From assembly GCA_937926205.1 (NCBI GenBank), contig CALEYL010000041.1:1-64000 (forward strand): a stretch of 64,000 nt of DNA, given 5' to 3'. Made by a program: the position numbers and the translations under genes. The DNA is from an uncultured Saprospiraceae bacterium. GTDB taxonomy: Bacteria; Bacteroidota; Bacteroidia; Chitinophagales; Saprospiraceae. Positions 1 through 7,883 of this stretch are shown here, piece after piece. Positions within the stretch are counted from its first letter, which is position 1. The number at the start of each line of letters is the position of its first letter. The notes under the pieces were generated by a model. That model saw only the letters and a list, made by a program, of their open reading frames with translations, had not been told where the DNA came from and searched no databases.

Positions 1-139
1 AGATTTTAGACGGGGAATACCGCTCCAATGAGCAGCCTGCCCCTACTTTAACCTTAAAATGGAAGACGTTAGATATTAGATGTGAGATTTTAGACGGGGA
101 ATACCGCTCCAATGAGCAGCCTGCCCCTACTTTAACCTT
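1..139. repeat. 55-nt direct repeat, two copies 84 nt apart
   Basis: Positions 1-55 recur almost exactly at 85-139. The copies contain the motif agattttagac; a looser version of this motif recurs just upstream of ligA (50170-50210). This is non-coding dispersed-repeat material. Its left end lies outside the window. Confidence 0.85.
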
Positions 140-234
140 TAACCTTACTCCTTTAACCTTACTCCTTTAACCTTGTTCCTTTAACCTTGTTCCTTTAACC
201 TTGTTCCTTTAACCTTGTTCCTTTAACCTTATTG
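137..234. repeat. 14-bp minisatellite, about 7 units
   Basis: The unit ctttaaccttgttc (early units have actc in place of gttc) repeats with an exact 14-bp period at 137, 151, 165, 179, 193, 207 and 221. The last unit runs into the stop codon of the neighbouring minus-strand gene (229-231), so the array forms that gene's 3' flank. The units are contiguous with no spacers, so this is not a CRISPR. Confidence 0.9.
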
Positions 235-1185
235 CTTAATAAAAGCATACTTCACCAAAGTTGCCGGCCCGTCATTGCCTTCGCTGCTGAGGTAGAGGTC
301 GCCATTTTGGTCAAAACACATGCCTTCAGGTTGGGGAAGCAGGCTTTTATCTAATTTTGAAATATGGAGGATTGCGCCTTTTACGTCAAGCACAACAAGC
401 AAGCGGCCTCCGGAAGAACAAAGATAGAGGTGGCCACTCAGCGGGTGCACAGCGATGGCCGATGGCGTAAGGGGAAAAGCCTCTTTTTTTTCTTTGTTGA
501 AATAGGCTGCAATTTTTGCGGTAGCAGGGTCGTCGGCGGTCGCTTTCAGGTAGGCCTGGACATCTGCCTGGCGAATGGAAAACACCGGTTTTTCTGACAA
601 AGCCTGGGTTATGGGATCGAAAGCGAAGATGTTCCGCTCTAAAGAGTCCACATTTGAGGTTCCCGATGGCGCTTTACAGGCAAGTAACAAACGATTGCCG
701 GCCGGATCAAAACACAGCCCTTCAACATCAGCTTTTGTGTTGTTCAGGCTGGTATTGAATTTATCCACCATTTGATCAGCCTCACCGGCGTGTTGAATCC
801 GGTAGAGTGTGCCTGTGCTTTTGACAATGTATATGGCGCCGGAGGTGACTTCAATGTCTTCGTAGTCCCCTTCTTTCCAGAATTCGGCTTTCCTGATCAG
901 GGTTCCGGTTTCTTTGTTTATCCAATAAAGCAGTCCAAGTTCGTCCTGCACGGCCAAAAGAGTTGTTCCGTCGGCTGAAAGACTAATTCCGGATATTTCC
1001 ATCAGTTCATTGGGCAAAGACCAGCTCGCTGTGGGTGTGTTTAGGCTATAAGATATTTGAAAATCAGAAAATTGAGTCGATATGCGCCCCGGAGAGATGG
1101 AGTCTTGAGATATTTTAGCTTTACACCCAACAGAGAGTAAAAGCAGCAAGAGCGCAGGGAAAAAACAAGATGGCATGGGCAACAT
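229..1185 (-). CDS. SdiA-regulated-like beta-propeller lipoprotein
   Basis: A 318-residue protein if started at the second Met (1185); the longer frame opens at 1209. The N-terminus is a lipoprotein signal (hydrophobic Leu run, then LLSVGC), so it is probably anchored in the envelope. The rest repeats short beta-rich blocks of the kind ISGISLSADG, VEGLCFDPAG, IAVHPLSGHLY and PEGMCFDQNGDLY, matching the SdiA-regulated/NHL-like propeller family of Bacteroidota. These blocks often bind ligands or metals, but no catalytic residue can be assigned. It stands alone, oriented away from the next gene. The function is unknown; the fold assignment is fairly sure. Confidence 0.75.
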   Translation of the reverse strand: MLPMPSCFFPALLLLLLSVGCKAKISQDSISPGRISTQFSDFQISYSLNTPTASWSLPNELMEISGISLSADGTTLLAVQDELGLLYWINKETGTLIRKAEFWKEGDYEDIEVTSGAIYIVKSTGTLYRIQHAGEADQMVDKFNTSLNNTKADVEGLCFDPAGNRLLLACKAPSGTSNVDSLERNIFAFDPITQALSEKPVFSIRQADVQAYLKATADDPATAKIAAYFNKEKKEAFPLTPSAIAVHPLSGHLYLCSSGGRLLVVLDVKGAILHISKLDKSLLPQPEGMCFDQNGDLYLSSEGNDGPATLVKYAFIKQ

Positions 1186-1209
1186 TTTAAGGAATTCTCC
1201 GTAATACAT

Positions 1210-1465
1210 TTACGAATCCCATTATACTAATTTGAAACAGCGGACGCAATTCAGGCGACGCGCGCCGGATGCCGCTTTAAGTATGACACTTGGACACAAA
1301 CGAAAATGGCAGGTCTTTTCTTGTATTAAAAGAAAGTATCTTCCCCCCACCTATATTTCTGCTTTGAGATCGCTTGCCATTCATTTTTTCGAATGTTGAA
1401 AAAGCTTTTGCCCTGATTTCCGGGGAATATTTAATTCATTATATCACATTTTTAAAATTTTGCGA
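1210..1465. other. Divergent intergenic region and long leader of the T9SS repeat protein
   Basis: A candidate -7 box (TAATTTG, one base shorter than consensus) ends at 1234, about 232 nt before the ATG at 1466. A CU-rich tract (ttcccccc) lies at 1341-1348. No other gene is seen here. Confidence 0.4.
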
Positions 1466-3031
1466 ATGAAAGCACTTAACACCGGTAAGGTCTGGGTTGC
1501 AGCAGCATTGGCCATCTTTTCGATGACTTTTGCTTATGCACAGCCGGCCAACGATGCTTGTAGTGGCGCGATTGCTATCGCCTGTGGCCAGACTGTAACT
1601 GGAAGCAATGCTACTGCAACGAATGATGTAACACCTGCCTGCGGACTCTCCGCTCCACGCAAGGGTGTATGGTACACGATTACAGGAACGGGTGGCATGA
1701 TTACTTTGAGCACGTGCAGCTCCACTTCTAATTTCGACACGCAGATCTCTGTTTATACAGGCGCCTGCACGGCTTTGGCTTGCGTTGCTTCCAACGACAA
1801 CGACCCGGCTTGCAGCAACTTCTTCGGTCGTTTGTCTACAGTGAGCTTCAACTCTACTTTTGGTACGGTATACCGCATCATGGTATCGGGCAAACTGAGT
1901 GCAAGTGGTACCTTTACGCTGTCTGCTACCTGCTCGGTAATAGCTCCGCCAAACGATCTTTGCGCGAATGCAATTCCAGTAACTTGTGGTTCTACAACAA
2001 CCGGCACTACGTTAGGCGCTGCAGCTGACGTATTAGGTACCTGTATAACCAGCCTGGGCACTGCTCCTGCTGTATGGTATACGCTTGTGGGTACTGGCGG
2101 CAACACGACTGTTAGCCTTTGCGGCTCTTCTTATGACACTAAATTGGGCATTTTAAGTGGCTCTTGCGGCGGGTTCGTTTGCGTAACGGGCAATGATGAC
2201 GCCTGCAGCCTTCAGTCTCAGGTAACATTTAACGCTACTGCGGGAACTACTTACTACATTGTTGTAACAGGATTCAGCACAGCTGCAGGTAACTTTACAA
2301 TGAACGTGAGCTGTGCTGCGCCTCCTCCGCCTACGGATAACAACAACTGCGCTAACGCAACACCTATTGCTTGTGGCGGTACGGCTACCGGCACAACGGC
2401 TACTGCAACTTTAGACGGCCCATCTGCATCCTGTACAGGTGGTAGCGTGGCTGCTGACCGCTGGTACACGATCGTCGGAACGGGCTTCTCCATGACAGCT
2501 ACGACTTGCGGAGGTACTTCATATGATTCCAAGTTGGACATCTACACCGGCGCTTGCGGCGCGCTCACGAGCGTAGCCTGCAACGACGACGCTTGCGGAT
2601 TGCAATCTACTGTTACCTGGGCATCTGTGTTAGGCACGACCTATCGCATCCGCGTTCACGGTTTCAGTGGAGCAACTGGCTCCTATACGCTTGGTGTAAC
2701 CTGCGCAACTTCTTTGGCTCAGGAAACCGAATTACCGCAGATCAATGACATCCACCAATTCTATGGCGAACTGAACATTGGCGATTTCTTCCCTAATCCG
2801 GTTGTAAATGGCAATGCTTCTATCCGCATCGAAACTCCGGTTGCGGGCGTAGCCAAACTGAATGTCGTAGACAATCTGGGCCGCGCAATTCGCACGGTAG
2901 AACAGGAGTTGTACGCCGGATCGAACATGGTTGAACTGAATCTGGACAATCTCGCAACGGGTGCTTACTTCGTATCGGTTCAGGTTGGTGCAAAGGTAAT
3001 GCATCGCAAATTATTGATTACCAGAAGTTAA
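1466..3031 (+). CDS. Secreted Cys-rich repeat protein with T9SS sorting domain
   Basis: A 521-residue secreted protein. The frame opens at a TTG (1460), but the ATG at 1466 begins a normal signal peptide ending near AYAQ. Three repeats of about 120 residues follow, each with the signature NDxC..A..CG...TG.T, WYT..GTG, STC, yDT..s.yTG.C and a Cys near the end. They resemble pre-peptidase C-terminal (PPC)-like beta-sandwich domains with conserved disulfides. The last ~80 residues form a T9SS type A tail (GDFFPNPVVNG ... LNLDNLATGAYFVSVQ ... KLLI). It is probably exported and attached to the cell surface. No catalytic domain is present, so it may be an adhesin or matrix protein. It is followed by a strong terminator. 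Confidence 0.85.
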   Translation: MKALNTGKVWVAAALAIFSMTFAYAQPANDACSGAIAIACGQTVTGSNATATNDVTPACGLSAPRKGVWYTITGTGGMITLSTCSSTSNFDTQISVYTGACTALACVASNDNDPACSNFFGRLSTVSFNSTFGTVYRIMVSGKLSASGTFTLSATCSVIAPPNDLCANAIPVTCGSTTTGTTLGAAADVLGTCITSLGTAPAVWYTLVGTGGNTTVSLCGSSYDTKLGILSGSCGGFVCVTGNDDACSLQSQVTFNATAGTTYYIVVTGFSTAAGNFTMNVSCAAPPPPTDNNNCANATPIACGGTATGTTATATLDGPSASCTGGSVAADRWYTIVGTGFSMTATTCGGTSYDSKLDIYTGACGALTSVACNDDACGLQSTVTWASVLGTTYRIRVHGFSGATGSYTLGVTCATSLAQETELPQINDIHQFYGELNIGDFFPNPVVNGNASIRIETPVAGVAKLNVVDNLGRAIRTVEQELYAGSNMVELNLDNLATGAYFVSVQVGAKVMHRKLLITRS

Positions 3032-3065
3032 TATAGCTTTGCTGGAAAAAGCACACAAATATTAA

Positions 3066-3101
3066 GAGCGCCCCCTGTGCAGGGGGCGCTCTTTTTTTTT
3101 A
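3066..3101 (+). terminator. Rho-independent terminator
   Basis: A perfect GC-rich stem (GAGCGCCCCC pairing with GGGGGCGCTC, 3066-3091) is followed by ten T residues, 35 nt after the stop of the repeat-protein gene. Confidence 0.92.
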
Positions 3102-3505
3102 TTTTGTTGTAACCTTTTTTAAGAAATTACGTAAATGCCAGAGATTGTCATCAGTACTGGCAAGCGGCGAAATTTCAAAAGAGCTGACTTTTTAAAAATG
3201 GTCAAAAATGACGTCCGGAATGACGATCATATTATTTTTTTAAAAATCAGTTGAATAATATTTTGCATTCTTGTTCCGCTTACCTAACTTTATGGTTATC
3301 GACCAAAGTTCTGATTTAAGTACGCACTTCGAAAACAATACTAATAACAAATCCTCCCCTATGCAGAATGAACGTTCTGCATAGCAGCCGTTTTACGGCC
3401 CCCCTTCATTGAGTTGAATGTTTTTCAACAGACGGTATTGCTGTGCAATAACCGCTAGTTTAAGTATTGGATTATCTCACACTTAATAAATTAAATTTAT
3501 CACGA
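3102..3505. other. Intergenic region and long structured leader
   Basis: A candidate -7 (TAATATTTTG) ends at 3265, about 240 nt before the ATG at 3506. A CU-rich tract (atcctcccct) occupies 3351-3360. It is followed at once by a 9-bp perfect hairpin, TATGCAGAA / TTCTGCATA (3360-3383). No other coding sequence is seen. Confidence 0.45.
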
Positions 3506-5428
3506 ATGAAAGTACTTAACTCTGCTAAAGTTTTGGTTGTAGCAGCACTGGCCATCTTCTCGATGAACTTTGCTTATGCGCAGCCAGCCAATGACGCCTG
3601 TTCCGGCGCCATTGCACTTTCCTGCGGTCAGACAGTGACCGGCAGCAACGCTACTGCGACGAACGATGTAACACCTGCCTGCGGCCTTTCCGCTCCGCGC
3701 AAAGGTGTATGGTACACGATTACCGGAACAGGTGGCATGATCACCTTGAGCACTTGCAGCTCCACTTCTAATTTCGATACGCAGATTTCTGTTTACACAG
3801 GCGCCTGCACGGCACTGGCTTGCGTTGCTTCCAACGACAACGATCCGGCTTGCAGCAACTACTTCGGTCGTTTGTCAACGGTGAGCTTCAACTCCACTTT
3901 TGGTACGGTTTACCGCATCATGGTATCGGGCAAACTGAGTTCAAGCGGTACCTTTACGCTGTCTGCTACCTGCGCTACGGCTGCTCCGCCAAACGATCTT
4001 TGCGCGAATGCAACTGCAGTAGCTTGCGGTTCTACGACGACTGGCTCCACGACAGGCGCTACGGCTGATGCTGTAGGTACCTGCACCACTTCTTTGGGCA
4101 CTGCTCCTGGCGTATGGTACACAGTAACGGGTAACGGCGGTATGATTACGGTCAGCCTCTGCGGTTCTGCTTATGACACGAAAGTTGGTGTTTTCAGTGG
4201 CTCTTGCGGCGCGTTGGTTTGTGTAGCGGGCAACGATGACTTCTGCAGCCTTCAGTCTCAGGTAACATTCAGCTCCGCTGCAGGAACTACTTACTACGTT
4301 CTGGTAACAGGATTCAGCACGGCTTCAGGCAGCTTTACGATGAACGTGACCTGCGCTGCGCCTCCTTGCAACTGTACCAACACGATGGCTTTTGGAACAG
4401 TAACTGCACCGGTTACGAACACTACAGTTAACATTACGACTTGCCAATTCCCGGACGAATACGCTACGATCAACAACGCGGTAGCTGGAAATACGTACAC
4501 GTTCTCCAGCTCTGTTGCTACGGATTACCTGACGGTTCGCCAGGGTACTCCCAGCGGCACTGCTCTGGGCTGCGGAACAACGCCATTGACGGTAACAGCA
4601 ACGGCTAACGGCCCGCTCTACCTGCACACGTCACTGAACAGCGCCTGCGCTACGCAGGGATCTGGTTGCCGTACGACAAGAGTACAGTGCTCTTCCTGCG
4701 CAGGTCCTAACGGTGGCGCCGCATGTCTGGCTGCAACTCCGATTTCTTGCGGAGGTACGGTTTCCGGAACAACTGTTGGCGGAACGACCAATGCATCACT
4801 GGGTACTTGTACAACGAGCCTGACATCTGCTCCGGGTAGATGGCATACCTTCACATCACCAACTGGCCAGGTTGTTACGCTGACTACCTGCGCTGCTGTA
4901 GGCTTTGATACCAAATTGGGTGTATTCGGAGGCTCTTGCGGCAACCTGAGCTGTATCGCGGGTAACGATGATGCAACCTGTACGTTCTCCGGATTGCGTT
5001 CCAGAGTAACCTTTACGGCTGCAGCCAACACAACTTATTACATCTATGTGACTGGTTTTGGTACGGCTACAGGCGCTTATGAATTGTCGGCAAGCTGCGT
5101 TGCTACCTTGTCTCAGGAAGAAACATTGCCACAAATCAACGAAACCCTTGAAACGGTTTCTGGTGAATTGAACGTGGGCGAACTCTTCCCGAACCCGGTA
5201 GCTTCCGGTAATGTAGCTGTTCGCATCAGCACGCCTGAAGGTGGCAATGCCCGCCTGAATATCTTCGACAGCATGGGCCGCACGGTACGCACCATGGATA
5301 CAGAACTGTACACAGGCGCGAACATGGTAGAATTGAACCTTGACCAACTGTCAGTAGGTACTTACTTTGTAGCTATCCAGGTTGGAAAAGAAATCGTACG
5401 CCGCAAATTGCTGATCGTAAGACCATAA
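3506..5428 (+). CDS. Secreted Cys-rich repeat protein with T9SS sorting domain (paralogue)
   Basis: A 640-residue tandem paralogue of the upstream gene. The frame opens at TTG 3467, but the ATG at 3506 gives a signal peptide nearly identical to that of its neighbour. The first two PPC-like repeats match the upstream protein almost residue for residue. An extra divergent block of ~110 residues follows (about 290-400, with CNCTNTMAFGTV and GPLYLHTSLNSAC), then another canonical repeat. The T9SS tail starts near GELFPNPVASG and ends with KLLIVRP. It is probably exported and displayed like its partner. The extra block and the near-identity at the 5' end suggest duplication followed by gene conversion. 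Confidence 0.85.
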   Translation: MKVLNSAKVLVVAALAIFSMNFAYAQPANDACSGAIALSCGQTVTGSNATATNDVTPACGLSAPRKGVWYTITGTGGMITLSTCSSTSNFDTQISVYTGACTALACVASNDNDPACSNYFGRLSTVSFNSTFGTVYRIMVSGKLSSSGTFTLSATCATAAPPNDLCANATAVACGSTTTGSTTGATADAVGTCTTSLGTAPGVWYTVTGNGGMITVSLCGSAYDTKVGVFSGSCGALVCVAGNDDFCSLQSQVTFSSAAGTTYYVLVTGFSTASGSFTMNVTCAAPPCNCTNTMAFGTVTAPVTNTTVNITTCQFPDEYATINNAVAGNTYTFSSSVATDYLTVRQGTPSGTALGCGTTPLTVTATANGPLYLHTSLNSACATQGSGCRTTRVQCSSCAGPNGGAACLAATPISCGGTVSGTTVGGTTNASLGTCTTSLTSAPGRWHTFTSPTGQVVTLTTCAAVGFDTKLGVFGGSCGNLSCIAGNDDATCTFSGLRSRVTFTAAANTTYYIYVTGFGTATGAYELSASCVATLSQEETLPQINETLETVSGELNVGELFPNPVASGNVAVRISTPEGGNARLNIFDSMGRTVRTMDTELYTGANMVELNLDQLSVGTYFVAIQVGKEIVRRKLLIVRP

Positions 5429-5465
5429 GCAATTTTTGCGAAAGCAAATAAATGAACTTGAGAAG

Positions 5466-5502
5466 AAGGGTGCTCTGACAACAGAGCGCCCTTTTTCTTT
5501 TT
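5466..5502 (+). terminator. Rho-independent terminator
   Basis: AAGGGTGCTCTG (5466-5477) pairs with CAGAGCGCCCTT (5482-5493) across an acaa loop, with one G-T pair. It is followed by a T-rich run and lies about 40 nt after the stop of the second repeat protein. Confidence 0.85.
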
Positions 5503-6319
5503 TTTGTCTGTCTTTTACCCTCCTGCCTATACTGGCGAGTGTTGGCTATGCATATCGCATTATTGGATGCCGGCCCCAGCAAGGCTGCCATTCCCGCAGG
5601 GAATCTGCGACGTCGCACCGAGTGTTTCGTGGTTTTTAGGTTGACCTTTTTTGGAAGTAAAGCATTAATAGATAGGCATTTGTAGTAAAATTTAATCAAC
5701 TGTTGCGCTTTTGCAGATTCCCTTTCGGGCTACGGTTTACACACAAGTCGACAATTCGTTCTGTAAGTATTTGATTTTCAATGAATTACTTTTTTACGGT
5801 ATAATTTACAAACCATTGAAAATCAATAAGTTGCCAAGATGTGTGTAAACCATAGCCCTTTCGGGAATGACAAACTGCCAAAGAGTGAAAGTTGAGATAA
5901 TAATCGGTATCTCAACTGCGTGGAAACAGAATGCAGCGTGGACGTTCGATGACAAAATGCGATGACGGAGAAAAGAATCAAACGTGGTGATATGCTATCA
6001 TATAAATAAAGATGTGTATAAACCGTAGCTATGACAGGCGGGCCTGCCTGCGAGGTAGATCGCCCGATAGCTGCGTTATGCTTAACCTGAATAGTATCAG
6101 TAAAAAAGCATGTTTGCTTTACTTCGACATTGGAAATTCCATATGCTTCGGTTCTGCATTTCCTTTTTAGGAATACCGAATGTCGAAGGATAGCGCTCAG
6201 GATTAGAAGGGCAAAAAAAAATGCCGGAACCCAAAAGGCGCTCCGGCACTGTATACAGTCTTGTTACCTAAAATTTTATGATTCTTATCTGGGGATATTC
6301 ATTTCGTTTTCAGCCGAAA
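5503..6319. other. Gene-free stretch with degraded repeats
   Basis: No convincing gene. It holds the nested inverted-repeat element at 5719-5866. A third copy of that element's outer arm lies near 6012-6029 (tgtgtataaaccgtagc), followed by an aggcgggcctgcctg-type palindrome common in Bacteroidota intergenic DNA. A T-rich block and ccggaac/ctccgg sequence at 6224-6246 may belong to a terminator of the alpha-amylase gene that ends at 6320. Confidence 0.5.
5719..5866. repeat. 148-bp nested inverted-repeat element (MITE-like)
   Basis: The outer arms 5719-5745 and 5840-5866 are imperfect inverted repeats sharing GGTTTACACACA and its complement plus ccctttcggg at the ends. The inner arms TTGATTTTCAATG (5771-5783) and CATTGAAAATCAA (5814-5826) are a perfect 13-bp pair. 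There is no reading frame inside. It could be a miniature mobile element or a palindromic repetitive element. Confidence 0.65.
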
Positions 6320-7762
6320 TCAGATGTTCGGAGACCAAACCGTGTAACTCTTTGGCGGGCATTGAATTTTTACCCAACCGCCGCCCTGCGTGGTAGGATA
6401 CCAGTTGGAGTGGCCTGTAAAGTCTTTGATCTGGGTATTGTTCCAATTAGTTGGTACCCAGCGCTCCAGCCAGGAATTGGAGTTGTTGAGATATACAATC
6501 AGGCCGGGACCATTCCAGCCGTTTCTTCTGGCTACGTATTCGTCGTTATCGGCATAGAGGATTGAGGTGTTGCCCGTTGCTTTGTTGTTGTGGATCCAGA
6601 TGAGGTTGTTTAGTTTGTTTTTATCCAGCCATTCCTCGTAGTCGCGGTAAAAAATAGTCGGATAGCCTTCATGGGTCAGGATATAGGCGTAAGCCAGCAT
6701 TTTGTTCCAGATTTCATCCGTATCGTGGTTGGCCACAAAGGTAACTGCCTTGAAAGGGTTGCGTTTCCACATCATGTCGTCGTAGAGCACGCTCAGGTTG
6801 TTGCCGTCAAAAGCGTCGTTCATTTTATAGTAGCAGGCAAAGTCAAATACGCTGCTGTTTGCCTGATTGGCCCACCAGTTCAGGTAGTCGACGTTCGAAT
6901 CCCAGAGCTCGCCTACAGAAAATCCGCCGACATTGCTGTTCCACTGGCTGACTACCCATGGCGCAAATCCTTTTACGTAATCGAAGCGCCAGCCGTCAAA
7001 GCCAATCGTGTTTTTGTAGTATTTGGCAACTCCATCGCTTCTGTTATAGAGCCAGTCCTGAACAAAAGGCCGGGAATGGCACAAATCGGGGAAGCCGCCG
7101 AAGTAGCCCTCGTCGTTGTTTTGAATGGCGTTGGGATGAAAATCGTGTTGGGTACGCAGGAATTTACCAGAAGCAACGCCTGTGAAGTCGGTCCAGGTCT
7201 GTCCGCCGGTGTACTGGTTGTTTTCCAGTTGCCCGCCGCTGTTGTGGTTGATAACGATATCCGCATAAACCTTCATGTTTTGGGCATGTGCCGCACTGAT
7301 GAGGCTGGTAAGTTCTGTTTTTGAGCCAAAGCGGGTTTCTGTGGTGCCGTTTTGGTTGTATTCGCCAAGATCAAAATAATCGGTCGGATCGTAGCCCATT
7401 GAATAGGCGCCTGACTGCGCTTTGGAAACAGGGGGCAGCCAGATGGCTTCTATACCTGCATTTGACCAGGCAGTGGTTTTACCCTGAATGGTAGTCCACC
7501 AGGTGCCGCCTAAAGGCGGATCCCAGTAAAAGGCCTGCATCATGACACCGCCACCGGGTCCGCCAGTATAAGTACGGAAGTTAATGTCCTCCGGGTTGCT
7601 GCTTTCAGTAGAAAAAGGCGCGCCGCTATGGGTCGTTACATGAACAATATTGATTTCTTTTTCCGCAGCAAGAGAAGGGCTGTCGGGAGTACCCACAAAA
7701 TCCCGGGTACAGGAGGAGACGAAAAGGAACAGGGCAAATAAGTAGATTGAAAATTGCTTCAT
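6320..7762 (-). CDS. GH13 alpha-amylase lipoprotein
   Basis: 480 residues from the ATG at 7762; the longer frame from 7897 adds an implausible N-terminus before the lipoprotein signal MKQFSIYLFALFLFVSSC. After a ~50-residue linker comes a GH13 (beta/alpha)8 barrel: VMMQAFYWD near the start, ADIVINH (region I), GWRFDYVKGF with the Asp nucleophile (II), VGELWD with the Glu acid/base (III) and FVANHDTD with the third Asp (IV). The C-terminus is a small beta domain. It hydrolyses internal alpha-1,4 bonds of starch or glycogen and is probably lipid-anchored at the cell envelope. The size fits bacterial or archaeal-type alpha-amylases. The gene directly upstream encodes a regulator with predicted glycan-binding domains. 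Confidence 0.92.
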   Translation of the reverse strand: MKQFSIYLFALFLFVSSCTRDFVGTPDSPSLAAEKEINIVHVTTHSGAPFSTESSNPEDINFRTYTGGPGGGVMMQAFYWDPPLGGTWWTTIQGKTTAWSNAGIEAIWLPPVSKAQSGAYSMGYDPTDYFDLGEYNQNGTTETRFGSKTELTSLISAAHAQNMKVYADIVINHNSGGQLENNQYTGGQTWTDFTGVASGKFLRTQHDFHPNAIQNNDEGYFGGFPDLCHSRPFVQDWLYNRSDGVAKYYKNTIGFDGWRFDYVKGFAPWVVSQWNSNVGGFSVGELWDSNVDYLNWWANQANSSVFDFACYYKMNDAFDGNNLSVLYDDMMWKRNPFKAVTFVANHDTDEIWNKMLAYAYILTHEGYPTIFYRDYEEWLDKNKLNNLIWIHNNKATGNTSILYADNDEYVARRNGWNGPGLIVYLNNSNSWLERWVPTNWNNTQIKDFTGHSNWYPTTQGGGWVKIQCPPKSYTVWSPNI

Positions 7763-7883
7763 GACTCGTTTTGTTTTATTTGTGCTATGGCAGTAATCAT
7801 GACACAAGTTTCGGGGATAATTGGGTTCCGGTCGCGGCAAATTATAATGTAGGACAAAAAAGACGGGAAGTATTGGGCGCATA

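Noticed and set aside
137..234. Short regular repeats as a CRISPR array
   Set aside because: The 14-bp units are contiguous with no unique spacers, and there are no cas genes.
6671..7324. A 217-residue plus-strand frame inside the amylase gene
   Set aside because: It is antisense to a clear GH13 gene, has no family features, and mirrors the codon structure of the minus-strand gene.
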